Positions 55,066 to 63,691 of a stretch of 64,000 nt of DNA are shown here, piece after piece; position 1 is the stretch's first letter, and the number at the start of each line of letters is the position of its first letter. Both the position numbers and the translations under genes were made by a program. Origin of the DNA: Tenacibaculum tangerinum (GTDB lineage Bacteria > Bacteroidota > Bacteroidia > Flavobacteriales > Flavobacteriaceae); the NCBI RefSeq assembly GCF_029853675.1, contig NZ_CP122539.1, positions 3,243,001-3,307,000 of the forward strand. Direction: 5' to 3'. Under the pieces are notes generated by a model. The model was given only the letters and a program-made list of their open reading frames with translations, did not search any database and had not been told where the DNA came from.

Positions 55066-56094
55066 TTATTTAATTAATACAGTTTTGTATTTTTCTAAGT
55101 TTTTAAGTGCGATACCTGTTCCTCTAACTACGGCACGTAACGGGTCTTCTGCAACATATACAGGTAAATCTGTTTTTCTAGATAAACGTTTGTCTAATCC
55201 TCTTAACATCGATCCACCACCAGCTAAATAAATACCTGTATTGTAAATGTCTGCTGCCAATTCGGGAGGTGTTTTAGATAAGGTTTCCATTACAGCATCT
55301 TCAATGCGTAAAATAGACTTATCAAGCGCCTTGGCAATTTCACGATACGATACTTGTACTTGTTTGGGTTTTCCGCTTAACAAATCACGTCCTTGTACCA
55401 TGATATCTTCGGGAGGTGTGTCTAAATCTTCTGTAGCAGAACCTACCTGTAATTTTATCTTCTCTGCGGTTGTTTCTCCAATATATAAATTATGTTGTGT
55501 ACGCATGTAGTACATGATATCGCTGGTAAATAAATCTCCAGCGACTTTTACCGATTGATCACATACAATACCAGCAAGGGCAATAACGGCAATTTCAGTA
55601 GTACCACCACCTATATCAATAATCATATTTCCTTTAGGCTCCATAATATCAATACCAACACCAATGGCTGCCGCCATCGGTTCATAGATTAAATAAATTT
55701 CTTTGGCATTCATATGGCGACCCGAATCTATAACCGCTCGTTTTTCAACTTCGGTAATACCAGATGGAATACAAATAACCATACGTAATGAAGGAGGGAA
55801 AAGCTTCTTTTTAATAGCGGGAATTTGTTTTACAAATTCCTTAATCATTTCTTCTGACGCTTGAAAATCAGCAATAACACCGTCTTTTAATGGACGTATA
55901 GTTTTTATGTTTTCATGGGTTTTCCCTTGCATTCTGTTCGCTTCATGACCTGTGGCAATAATTTTGCCAGTGAGTCTATTACGAGCAACGATAGATGGGT
56001 TGTCTATAACAACCTTACCATTGTGTATTATAAGTGTGTTTGCAGTGCCTAAATCAACTGCAATATCTTCTGTCATGAAATCGAAAAAACCCAT
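55066..56094 (-). CDS. mreB: Rod shape-determining protein MreB
   Basis: Bacterial actin that organises cell-wall elongation. The 342-residue length is normal. Actin-fold nucleotide motifs: AVDLGTANTLI (phosphate 1), MIIDIGGGTTEIAVIA (phosphate 2), LAGGGSMLRGLDKRL (adenosine), and EPMAAAIGVGID between them. It begins MGFFDFMTEDIAVDLG, typical for Bacteroidota. It is the first of the shape genes and is preceded by purH at 81 bp on the same strand. Confidence 0.96.
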   Translation of the reverse strand: MGFFDFMTEDIAVDLGTANTLIIHNGKVVIDNPSIVARNRLTGKIIATGHEANRMQGKTHENIKTIRPLKDGVIADFQASEEMIKEFVKQIPAIKKKLFPPSLRMVICIPSGITEVEKRAVIDSGRHMNAKEIYLIYEPMAAAIGVGIDIMEPKGNMIIDIGGGTTEIAVIALAGIVCDQSVKVAGDLFTSDIMYYMRTQHNLYIGETTAEKIKLQVGSATEDLDTPPEDIMVQGRDLLSGKPKQVQVSYREIAKALDKSILRIEDAVMETLSKTPPELAADIYNTGIYLAGGGSMLRGLDKRLSRKTDLPVYVAEDPLRAVVRGTGIALKNLEKYKTVLIK

Positions 56095-56175
56095 AAAGAT
56101 TTCGTTATTTATATTTATTTTAATGTATTCTCACAAATCTAGTAAAAATCTGTGGGTAAATTACATGGAAAATGT

Positions 56176-57708
56176 TTAATGTTTAAAATGTCTTGTTCCA
56201 GTAAAAACCATCGCTATACCATTATCATTACAATAATCAATACTAAGTTGGTCTTTTATTGAGCCTCCTGGCTGAATTACACTTTTTATACCTGCTTTAT
56301 CTGCTATTTCTACACAATCAGGAAAAGGGAAAAAAGCGTCACTAGCCATTACAGCTCCTTGTAAATCAAAGTTAAAACTGGTAGCTTTTTCAATGGCTTG
56401 CCTCAAGGCATCTACTCTACTAGTTTGTCCTGTTCCTCCAGCTAATAACTGTTTGTTTTTAACTAGAATGATGGTGTTTGATTTGGTGTTTTTACATAGT
56501 TTAGAAGCAAATAATAAATCTTCTAACTCACTTTTTGATGGTTTATTGTTAGTAGGGTATGTTAAATCTTCTAGTTTGTCGGTAATATAATCTTTGTCTT
56601 GAACTAAAGTCCCATTTAAACAGGTTCTAACAGTAGTTTTTGGTAGTACTACCTCTTTTTGAACTAAGAGTACTCTATTCTTTTTGCCTTTTAAAATTTC
56701 TAAGGCATCTGCATCATAGGAAGGGGCAATTACTACTTCGCAGAATAATTTATGAATTTCTTCTGCAGTAGCTTTATCAATAGTGGTATTAGAAATTAAG
56801 ATACCACCAAAAGCAGAAACAGGATCGCCAGCTAAGGCATCTACATAGGCTTGGTAAATTGTTTCTCTTTGAGCAAAACCACAGGCATTATTATGCTTTA
56901 AAATAGCAAATGTAGGGTCTTCACCATTAAATTCTTCTATTAAATTTACAGCGGCATCAATATCTAATAAGTTGTTGTAGCTTAGTTCTTTTCCGTGTAA
57001 TTTATCAAACATAGCTTCTATGTCACCAAAGAAAAATCCTTTTTGGTGTGGATTTTCTCCGTAACGTAATACTTTTCCGTTCGTTTCGCTAATTTTTAAT
57101 ACAGTTTCATCATCATCAGAATTAAAATAATTGAAGATAGCGGTATCGTAGTGTGACGAGATATTGAAAGCTTTTGTAGCAAACTTTTTTCTATGGTTTA
57201 AAGTAGTATTTCCTTTGCCTTCTGAAATAATATGTAAGAACTCTTCGTATTGTTCCATTGAAGAAACAATTATAGTGTCTTTAAAGTTTTTTGCAGCTGC
57301 ACGAATCAACGAAATACCACCAATATCAATTTTTTCTATAATATCTTGTTCTGAAGCACCAGAAGCAACTGTTTTTTCAAAAGGATATAAGTCTACAATA
57401 ACTAAATCTAACTGCGGAATACTGTACTCTTTCATTTCAGTAATATCTCCTTCATGGTCTTGCCTGTTTAAAATACCTCCAAAAACCTTTGGATGTAATG
57501 TTTTTACTCTTCCACCTAAAATAGAAGGGTAAGAAGTGATGTCTTCTACTGGTACTACATCGATACCTAAATCTGTAATAAATTTTTCGGTACCTCCTGT
57601 TGAGTATATGGTAACACCTAGTTCGTCTAACTTTTTTACAATAGGCTCTAATCCATCTTTATGAAAAACGGAAATTAATGCTGATTTGATAGTTTTTGTA
57701 TGGCTCAT
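56176..57708 (-). CDS. purH: Bifunctional AICAR transformylase/IMP cyclohydrolase
   Basis: Catalyses the last two steps of IMP synthesis. The 510 residues hold an N-terminal IMP cyclohydrolase domain (SALISVFHKDGL, YSTGGTEKFI, GGRVKTLHPKVFGGIL, DIGGISLIRAAAKNF) and a C-terminal transformylase domain (LRYGENPHQKGFF, the KHNNACGFA motif with the catalytic His, ASDAFFPFPDCVE and QPGGSIKD). All signatures are intact. It is the upstream neighbour of mreB, a combination common in flavobacteria, with a good promoter before it. Confidence 0.96.
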   Translation of the reverse strand: MSHTKTIKSALISVFHKDGLEPIVKKLDELGVTIYSTGGTEKFITDLGIDVVPVEDITSYPSILGGRVKTLHPKVFGGILNRQDHEGDITEMKEYSIPQLDLVIVDLYPFEKTVASGASEQDIIEKIDIGGISLIRAAAKNFKDTIIVSSMEQYEEFLHIISEGKGNTTLNHRKKFATKAFNISSHYDTAIFNYFNSDDDETVLKISETNGKVLRYGENPHQKGFFFGDIEAMFDKLHGKELSYNNLLDIDAAVNLIEEFNGEDPTFAILKHNNACGFAQRETIYQAYVDALAGDPVSAFGGILISNTTIDKATAEEIHKLFCEVVIAPSYDADALEILKGKKNRVLLVQKEVVLPKTTVRTCLNGTLVQDKDYITDKLEDLTYPTNNKPSKSELEDLLFASKLCKNTKSNTIILVKNKQLLAGGTGQTSRVDALRQAIEKATSFNFDLQGAVMASDAFFPFPDCVEIADKAGIKSVIQPGGSIKDQLSIDYCNDNGIAMVFTGTRHFKH

Positions 57709-57730
57709 TATCGTTGTGTTGTTAAGCTTG

Positions 57731-57762
57731 CAAAGCTAGTAAAACAGTAGTCGTTACGCAAT
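57731..57762 (-). promoter_or_regulatory. Promoter of purH-mre operon
   Basis: On the minus strand ATTG (57759-57762), 20 bp and TAGCTTTG (57731-57738) fit the Bacteroidota promoter form, 23 bases before the purH ATG. Confidence 0.7.
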
Positions 57763-57787
57763 AAAATTTTAAGTTTTTAGTACTAAA

Positions 57788-57822
57788 AACACCACCAAGA
57801 TTCTATTAGTTTTGGTGGTGTT
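57788..57822. terminator. Bidirectional hairpin upstream of purH
   Basis: AACACCACCAA and TTGGTGGTGTT form an 11-bp stem with U-tracts on both strands. On the minus strand it would end the 41-codon gene or GAF gene transcripts before purH. Confidence 0.8.
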
Positions 57823-57853
57823 TTTTTACAACAAAATATGAAATAATAAAATA

Positions 57854-57979
57854 CTATTCTGCAGTTTCTAAAAAGTTTCGAAACCAAGCAGTAAATTTTT
57901 CTAATAAAGTTTGTTGTTCTTTTGATTGAGCATTAGCACTACCTAATGCTGCATAAGAAGGAAATTTTCTAGTGCTCAT
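57854..57979 (-). CDS. Small 41-residue protein, unannotated type
   Basis: A 41-codon frame starting MSTRKFPSYAALGSANAQ and ending FTAWFRNFLETAE. The middle is polar (QSKEQQTLL) and the end forms an amphipathic helix with Trp, Phe and Leu. There is no signal peptide. It fills a gap otherwise without a gene and is followed by a strong terminator at 57788-57822 in the correct direction, which supports expression. I do not recognise a family. A weak hairpin (GAGTT/AACTC with U-tract, 57994-58012) may end the GAF gene just upstream. Confidence 0.55.
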   Translation of the reverse strand: MSTRKFPSYAALGSANAQSKEQQTLLEKFTAWFRNFLETAE

Positions 57980-58080
57980 AATTAAGGGGAATTAAAAAGA
58001 GTTATTAAACTCCTCAAATTAACTAAAAAAAAGCTAATAATCAAATAATTAAGTAAAAAAAATAATAATTAAGTAAAAAA

Positions 58081-58533
58081 TTAGAGAAAAGTAGCTACTT
58101 TTTTGCATACATGCTCTAATAAATGCTCATCTTCTTGAGAAAAAGGGCTAACTGAATGAGAGTCAATGTCTATTTGACCGACATTTTCACCATTTACAAA
58201 AATAGGGATAACAATTTCAGATTTCACCTTCCAGCCACAAGAAATATAATTGTCTTGTTCGCTTACGTCTTGCACTACAAAATTTTCATTGCTAACGGCC
58301 ACCTGACCACAAATCCCTTTCCCAAAAGGAATAATGGTATGTTCTGTTGGTTCTCCATTAAACTGGGCTAATTTTAGTTCTTTTTTATCTCCATTCTTAA
58401 AGTAGAATCCTACCCAATCATAATAAGAGACTTCCGAAGCTAAATAATCGCAAATTTGTTGTAATTTTTCTTCTTTTGAAGCAGCAGCATCAACAATGGT
58501 ATTTATAGTTGTTTTTAGTTCTTGTAAATTCAT
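58081..58533 (-). CDS. GAF-domain protein, free methionine-(R)-sulfoxide reductase type
   Basis: A 150-residue single GAF domain. The blocks YYDWVGFYFKNG, PFGKGICGQVA, DNYISCGWKVKSEIVIPIF and GQIDIDS line up with the fRMsr family, which reduces free methionine-R-sulfoxide with cysteines at the GICG and SCG positions. Both cysteines are present (near residues 76 and 99), although the usual third one (DS-SEIV in others) is replaced by Gly-Trp-Lys context, so activity is likely but not certain. It lies 31 bp after the pseudouridine synthase gene on the same strand. Confidence 0.8.
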   Translation of the reverse strand: MNLQELKTTINTIVDAAASKEEKLQQICDYLASEVSYYDWVGFYFKNGDKKELKLAQFNGEPTEHTIIPFGKGICGQVAVSNENFVVQDVSEQDNYISCGWKVKSEIVIPIFVNGENVGQIDIDSHSVSPFSQEDEHLLEHVCKKVATFL

Positions 58534-58564
58534 GAAGTGTTTTTTTGTACGACTATATTATTAT

Positions 58565-59401
58565 TTAGAGCATTTGTAAAGTGTTAATTTCTTGCTGTGT
58601 TAACTCTCGCCACCTTCCACGAGGTAAGTTCTTTTTAGTTAGACCTGCGAAAACAACTCTATCAAGCTTTACGACATGGTATCCGAAATGTTCAAATATT
58701 TTACGAACAATACGGTTTCTACCTGAGTGAATTTCGATGCCTACCTCAGTTTTTCTTTCACCTTCTACATAAGAAACAGCATCAATAAATACTTTTTTAC
58801 CTTCTATAACCACATCACCACGTAATTTTTCTAAATCGGCAATGGTTAGTTTTTTATCTAAGGAAGCATGGTATAATTTACGAACGTTGTGTTTAGGGTG
58901 TGTTAGTTTTTTGGCTAATTCACCGTCGTTGGTAAATAACAATAGTCCGGTAGTGTTTCTATCTAGTCTTCCAACTGGATAAATGCGTTCTCTAGTAGCA
59001 TTTCCTATCAATTCCATCACCGTTTTTCGGCCACGGTCATCTTCCATGGTAGTGATGTAGTTTTTAGGTTTATTTAGCAAAACGTATCTTTTTTGCTCCA
59101 TAGAAATTAGGGTGCCGTCAAAGCGAACCTCATCGGTAGGTTGTACTTTGTAACCCATTTCTGTAACTAATTTTCCATTAACTGAAACACTTCCGTGTTC
59201 AATATAAGTATCTGCTTCTCTACGAGAGCAAATTCCTGAGTTAGAAATAAATTTGTTTAAACGAACTCCCGTATTCTCCGTTTTTTGTTGAGCAGGTTTA
59301 TTGCTTTTAGGTTTTCTGAAATCTTTTTTGAATTGATTTTTTCCTTGAGGATTGCTGTTGCGTCCAGCTTGTCGTCCTCTCGACGAGTTTTTTGAATTCA
59401 T
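58565..59401 (-). CDS. rluB: rRNA pseudouridine synthase, RsuA/RluB family
   Basis: Forms pseudouridine in ribosomal RNA. The 278-residue protein has a basic, low-complexity N-terminal extension (about residues 1-45, Gln/Lys/Asn-rich), an S4 RNA-binding domain (VRLNKFISNSGICSRREADTYI), and the catalytic domain with YPVGRLDRNTTGLLLFTNDG, whose Asp is the nucleophile, then the GRNRIVRKIFEHFGYHVVKL ending. This is the RsuA-like family; RluB (23S U2605) is the usual flavobacterial label, RluE/RsuA being alternatives. Confidence 0.87.
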   Translation of the reverse strand: MNSKNSSRGRQAGRNSNPQGKNQFKKDFRKPKSNKPAQQKTENTGVRLNKFISNSGICSRREADTYIEHGSVSVNGKLVTEMGYKVQPTDEVRFDGTLISMEQKRYVLLNKPKNYITTMEDDRGRKTVMELIGNATRERIYPVGRLDRNTTGLLLFTNDGELAKKLTHPKHNVRKLYHASLDKKLTIADLEKLRGDVVIEGKKVFIDAVSYVEGERKTEVGIEIHSGRNRIVRKIFEHFGYHVVKLDRVVFAGLTKKNLPRGRWRELTQQEINTLQML

Positions 59402-59447
59402 ACTTATATTTTAAAAAGTGTGCAAATTTACGGTAATTATTTGGTTT

Positions 59448-60365
59448 TTAATCTAAAACCTCTACTACTTTATCTACAATTAAAGATTTATCAATAAATA
59501 ATAAGCTAAAAACACCTATTAGTAAAAGTGCTTTTAAAATATTGTGAGCGAGTCGGTATTGATTGTTTTTTGTCGATTTCCAAGTGTAAAACCCCACAAA
59601 AACTAAGGTAACTGCAGCTAAATAAAAGTAGTATTTCATGTATTCAATAGCAGGGTAGTTGAATAGTATTCCAATAGGAATTAAGGTGAGCACCATTAAC
59701 AAAATGATTAGTTTTTTGGTTTTTTGCTCTCCGTATTTTACGAGAAATGTAGTGTAATTATTGGCAATAGTTCCTTTTATATTTTCTAAATCTTTAATGA
59801 GCTCACGAATCATAATTACCAAAAAAAGAAAGAACGCATGGATAAAAATTACTTTTGAAAAGTTTTTATAGTGTACAAATATTACAAAAAACGGAAGTAT
59901 GGTTAGTGTTGTTGCGGTAATTAACCCTATAAACGGATGTTTTTTTAGTTTGTGTGAGTAGAACCAAATGCCAAAGATATATACTGAAAAAAATAAGGCT
60001 GCACGCCATGATACCAACCACCCAAAAAAGAAACCAATAAAGTTTAATACAAAATACAAGGTTAGTTTGGTTTCTTGCTTTACATAAGAATCAAGTCCTG
60101 TTTTTATAGGTCTGTTGATAATATCGGCTTTTTTATCGTAAAAGTTATTAATAATATACCCAGAGGCAACTACACATACGGTAGCAATGACCAAATACAA
60201 TAGATGCCAGTCGAAAACAACAGGTTTTACAGATTTTGTATCGGAGAAAATAAAAATAGCAGCTAAATATTGAGCTGCTATTAATAGTAAAATATTGTAA
60301 CCTCTTATAACTGATAAAAGACTTACTATTTTTAAGAAAAATGTATTGGCTTTAAATGTACTCAT
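59448..60365 (-). CDS. UbiA-family prenyltransferase
   Basis: A 305-residue integral membrane enzyme of about eight to nine helices. The first allylic-diphosphate binding motif NNFYDKKADIINRP (N-x3-D-x3-D) is at about residues 69-82, and a second Asp-containing loop IRELIKDLENIKGT lies near 185-198. Flavobacterial members with this layout are often named geranylgeranylglycerol-phosphate geranylgeranyltransferase, but the substrate is not proved. The gene lies between mevalonate-pathway kinase and pseudouridine synthase genes, in line with an isoprenoid role. Confidence 0.83.
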   Translation of the reverse strand: MSTFKANTFFLKIVSLLSVIRGYNILLLIAAQYLAAIFIFSDTKSVKPVVFDWHLLYLVIATVCVVASGYIINNFYDKKADIINRPIKTGLDSYVKQETKLTLYFVLNFIGFFFGWLVSWRAALFFSVYIFGIWFYSHKLKKHPFIGLITATTLTILPFFVIFVHYKNFSKVIFIHAFFLFLVIMIRELIKDLENIKGTIANNYTTFLVKYGEQKTKKLIILLMVLTLIPIGILFNYPAIEYMKYYFYLAAVTLVFVGFYTWKSTKNNQYRLAHNILKALLLIGVFSLLFIDKSLIVDKVVEVLD

Positions 60366-60376
60366 ATAGTAGCATT

Positions 60377-61303
60377 TTAAAAGCGATACACCAATTCTAA
60401 CTTATAATCTTTTAAACTGTTTTTTGCTTTTTCATAATCTTCAGTAAATCCTAAGATATATCCTCCACCACCAGAACCACAAAGCTTTAAATAGTAATCG
60501 TTCGTTTGTATACCTTTTTCCCATACTTTATGAAAAGCAGTAGGAATCATGGGTTTAAAATTAGCCAATACTACTTTAGATAGTTTCTTTACATTACCAA
60601 ACAACGACTTCACATTGCCTTGTAAAAAATCTTCAATACAAGCATCGGTGTAGGTAGCGAACTCTTCACTAATCATTTTTCTAAAACCTTCGTTTTTCAT
60701 CTTATTCATAAAAATGTTTACCATAGGTTCTGTTTCACCAATTTGTTCAGAATCTAATAAGAAAACAGCTCCTTTTCCTTCTTTTTGAGAAGGGATTCCT
60801 GCTGGTTCAATATGTTCTTTTGAATTGATTAAGATAGGTAAACTTAAATAAGAGTTTAAAGGATCTAAACCAGAACTTTTTCCGTGAAAGAATGATTCCA
60901 TCAAGGCAAAAACTTGCTTTAAAGTTAAAAGTTTGTCTCTTGTTAAGTTTTCTAAAATGGTAATTTTATCATTAGCGTACTTATCGTAAATAGAAGCTAC
61001 TAAAGCACCAGAACTTCCTACTCCGTAACCTTGAGGTATCGAAGAGTCAAAATACATTCCGTTGTCAATATCACTTTTTAAAGAGTCTAAATCAAAAGAA
61101 ACTAACTCAGAATTTAAGTTCGCCAAATATGTGTAAAATTTAGCCAAACTTTCATTTGATTTTTTAGCTTCTCCTGTTAAGTTTTTTGCAGATTTTAACG
61201 CGCCTTTGTATGAACTAAAGGGTATTGCAAGCCCTTTAGAGTCTTTTATAATTCCATACTCACCAAAGAGTAATATTTTTGCGTAAAATAAAGGTCCTTT
61301 CAT
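60377..61303 (-). CDS. Mevalonate kinase-like GHMP kinase
   Basis: GHMP kinases phosphorylate small alcohols; here mevalonate is likely. From the ATG at 61303 (MKGPLFYAKILLFGEYG) the protein has 308 residues. Motifs: AKILLFGEYGII at the start, PQGYGVGSSGALVAS (ATP-binding glycine loop near residue 98) and the C-terminal LCGSGGGGYILGF. The 11-bp gap to the prenyltransferase gene and the nearby mvaD-type gene support the mevalonate pathway. A ten-codon extension to 61333 is possible but starts poorly. Confidence 0.82.
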   Translation of the reverse strand: MKGPLFYAKILLFGEYGIIKDSKGLAIPFSSYKGALKSAKNLTGEAKKSNESLAKFYTYLANLNSELVSFDLDSLKSDIDNGMYFDSSIPQGYGVGSSGALVASIYDKYANDKITILENLTRDKLLTLKQVFALMESFFHGKSSGLDPLNSYLSLPILINSKEHIEPAGIPSQKEGKGAVFLLDSEQIGETEPMVNIFMNKMKNEGFRKMISEEFATYTDACIEDFLQGNVKSLFGNVKKLSKVVLANFKPMIPTAFHKVWEKGIQTNDYYLKLCGSGGGGYILGFTEDYEKAKNSLKDYKLELVYRF

Positions 61304-61354
61304 AGGTGTTTCATTAATTGAGCAAAGATACAAGTAAAAGTGCTAGTTTACAAA

Positions 61355-61849
61355 CTAGTATACATTTTTGTAAAAAGTTTTCCAAACCCCCACTTTCTCG
61401 TCATTACGATACTTTCCTCTGGTTTCTATTTTGCCATTTTTATAAAAGGTTTTCCATACACCTTCTCTTTTGCCTTCCTCATACCTTCCTTCTTCTTTTA
61501 ACTCGCCAGATTCATAGTATACCTTTTTTATGCCGTGAAGCTTGCCGTTTTTGTAATTGGCTCTGTGAAAGGGTTTACCATTTTCATGGTAATACATCAC
61601 TAAGCCATCAAATATTTCTTCGTTAGCTTTTTTAACTGTGCTAAAGCCTTCCATCTGAATCTGGCCATTTTTGTAGTAGTCTACAATCCAAAAACCATTG
61701 CTCATTTTTTTAGGGGCAGGTCTGTAAAATTCGTGTTTTTCTTTGGTGGTTTCTTGCCAGTTTTTATCAAACCAAACAGTGTCTTGTGCAGTAATTGAAC
61801 TGGTTATAAAACCAATAAAAAAAGTAATTATTAATGTTGAAGTTTTCAT
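61355..61849 (-). CDS. YwqK-like MORN-repeat exported protein
   Basis: A 164-residue protein with signal peptide ending SITAQ. It carries repeated units of the form YKNGxxxxxG (YYKNGQIQMEG, YHENGKPFHRA, YKNGKLHGIK, YESGELKEEG, FYKNGKIETRGKY), the MORN-like/YwqK repeat. YwqK is named from an antitoxin context in Bacillus, but in Bacteroidota such exported repeat proteins are common and unassigned; a toxin partner is not visible. It sits between the mvaD and kinase genes. Confidence 0.75.
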   Translation of the reverse strand: MKTSTLIITFFIGFITSSITAQDTVWFDKNWQETTKEKHEFYRPAPKKMSNGFWIVDYYKNGQIQMEGFSTVKKANEEIFDGLVMYYHENGKPFHRANYKNGKLHGIKKVYYESGELKEEGRYEEGKREGVWKTFYKNGKIETRGKYRNDEKVGVWKTFYKNVY

Positions 61850-61869
61850 AATAATAGGGAGTTTTTAGG

Positions 61870-62949
61870 TTATAAAGGTTGTGCGCCAAAACCCACACTA
61901 TCACAAATATACTGATTTTTTTGGCAGTATGCAGCCAAATCTTTTTTTATAAAGGCTTCAATTTCAGTGATTTCTGATTTTGGGTACAAAACATGCACGT
62001 TTGCGCCAGCATCGAGTGTAAAGCAAATATTGCTGTTATTTTCTTGTCTGTACTCCCATATTTTGTTAATAATTTCAAGGGTATTGGGTTTCATTAAAAT
62101 AAAATACGGATTGCTGGTTAGCATCATTGCATGTAGTGTTAAAGCTTCACTTTCAACCAAACTAATGAAGGCTTCCATATCTCCGTTTTGAAGAATTTTT
62201 GAAAGTTTTTCCAGGTTGTCATTAGCCTGAGCAAAACGATTTTCTGCATACGGATGGTTGTGCATTAAATTATGCCCCACTGTACTCGAAACTTGTTTTT
62301 CACCCTTATCAACGAGTAAAATAGTGTCTTGATAATTTTCAAAAACAGGATGGACTTTATAAGGAAATTGTATACCAAACAAATCGGAACTTCCTTCAAT
62401 TTTAGGGTGGCTTCCCCAAACAACCAAAGGTCCTTCAATACTTCTACTAGCGCTTCCCGAACCTAAGCGGGCTAAAAATGACGCCTTTTTGTTAATGTAT
62501 TCATTCGTTAGGCTAGGGTTCAACTCTTTTTCTAAACTCATGAGACACATCGCTATGGCACTCATTCCACTTGCAGAAGAGGCAATTCCGCTGCTGTGAG
62601 GAAACGAGTTTTCAGAAGAAATTACCATGTCGTATTCTAAAATATACGGACAGTATTCTTCAATTCGTTTAAAAAACTTCGCAATTTTAGGTTTAAAATC
62701 ATCTTTCTTTTTTCCTTCGAAAAATAATTCAAATGCAGCTTCATCTTTAGGCAATGCCTTTGTAAACTCGATTTTTGTTGTGGTATGGCAGTTGTTTAAT
62801 GTAAAACTTATAGAAGCATTTTTCGGGATTTGCGGTTCACTTTTTCCCCAATATTTTACCAAAGCAATATTACTAGGTGTTTGCCAAGTAACGGTTAAGT
62901 TAGCTACTTTTTTCTCTTGAGATTGAAATATGAAATCTGATGTATTCAA
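61870..62949 (-). CDS. mvaD: Diphosphomevalonate decarboxylase
   Basis: Final step of the mevalonate route: ATP-dependent conversion to isopentenyl diphosphate. The 359 residues are of GHMP type with NIALVKYWGK near residue 27, FPHSSGIASSASGMSAIAM (ATP loop), ARLGSGSASRSIEGPLVVW (catalytic region) and CFTLDAGANVHVLYP. These match MvaD. Together with the kinase at 60377 it shows that this organism makes isoprenoids by the mevalonate pathway, as Flavobacteriia do. It is followed by the YwqK-like gene after 20 bp. Confidence 0.93.
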   Translation of the reverse strand: MNTSDFIFQSQEKKVANLTVTWQTPSNIALVKYWGKSEPQIPKNASISFTLNNCHTTTKIEFTKALPKDEAAFELFFEGKKKDDFKPKIAKFFKRIEEYCPYILEYDMVISSENSFPHSSGIASSASGMSAIAMCLMSLEKELNPSLTNEYINKKASFLARLGSGSASRSIEGPLVVWGSHPKIEGSSDLFGIQFPYKVHPVFENYQDTILLVDKGEKQVSSTVGHNLMHNHPYAENRFAQANDNLEKLSKILQNGDMEAFISLVESEALTLHAMMLTSNPYFILMKPNTLEIINKIWEYRQENNSNICFTLDAGANVHVLYPKSEITEIEAFIKKDLAAYCQKNQYICDSVGFGAQPL

Positions 62950-62983
62950 CGTGTAAAAATTTTGTGTAAAGATAGAATTTCAC

Positions 62984-63691
62984 TTACACTTGTGCTAATT
63001 TTTGTAAAACGTCTTCTTTATAACTTCTGCTTATAGAAATAGCTTTTCTGTTAATTTCGACATACTCGTTCGTGTATGAAGTTATTTTAGGAATTGAAAC
63101 AATATACGAACGATGTACTCTAATAAAATCATTACTGGGTAATGTTGTTTCAAAATTACGTATCGTTTCTCTGGTTGTAATAGTGTCATTGCTGGTAAAT
63201 ACCCGAACATAATCACCCAAACTTTCGATATATAAAATATCTTCGAAGTTAATTTTAACCATTTTTCTATCTGCTCTTACAAACATAAAATCTTTGGGAA
63301 CTTCATTTTTTGAAGAAATTTCAAAAGAAGGCTTCGTTTCAGTAACTTTTTGAATAGCTTGTAAAAATCTTTCAAAAGCGATAGGTTTTAAAAGATAGTC
63401 TATTACATGTAAGTTAAAACCGTCAACTGCATAATCGCGATAAGCAGTAGTGAAAATGATTTGCGACTTTTTATGAATAATTTTAGCCAAACTCAGCCCA
63501 GTAATCTCGGGCATGTTTATGTCGAGAAAAAACAAATCGATCGTTTGCGTTTGTAAAATCTGCAAAGCTTCCACAGCGTTCTCGCAACTAGCGACCAAGG
63601 TTAAATTAGGAGTTTTGGCTATAAATGACTCAATAATTTCTCTTGCTACTGGCTCATCATCAACAATTACACAATTAATTTTTTTAGTCAT
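62984..63691 (-). CDS. LytTR-type response regulator
   Basis: A 235-residue two-component regulator: REC domain (NCVIVDDEPVAREIIESF, phosphoacceptor Asp in FFLDINMPE near residue 55, TAYRDYAVDGF, LLKPIAFERF) and a C-terminal LytTR DNA-binding domain (DFMFVRADRKMVKINFEDILYIES, FIRVHRSYIVSI). It overlaps the upstream histidine kinase gene by eight bases, so they form a LytS/LytR-like pair. Targets cannot be read from sequence. Confidence 0.93.
   Translation of the reverse strand: MTKKINCVIVDDEPVAREIIESFIAKTPNLTLVASCENAVEALQILQTQTIDLFFLDINMPEITGLSLAKIIHKKSQIIFTTAYRDYAVDGFNLHVIDYLLKPIAFERFLQAIQKVTETKPSFEISSKNEVPKDFMFVRADRKMVKINFEDILYIESLGDYVRVFTSNDTITTRETIRNFETTLPSNDFIRVHRSYIVSIPKITSYTNEYVEINRKAISISRSYKEDVLQKLAQV

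Noticed and set aside
61355..61849. Toxin-antitoxin system suggested by the YwqK name
   Set aside because: The protein has a signal peptide and no toxin gene is next to it; the name alone is not evidence.
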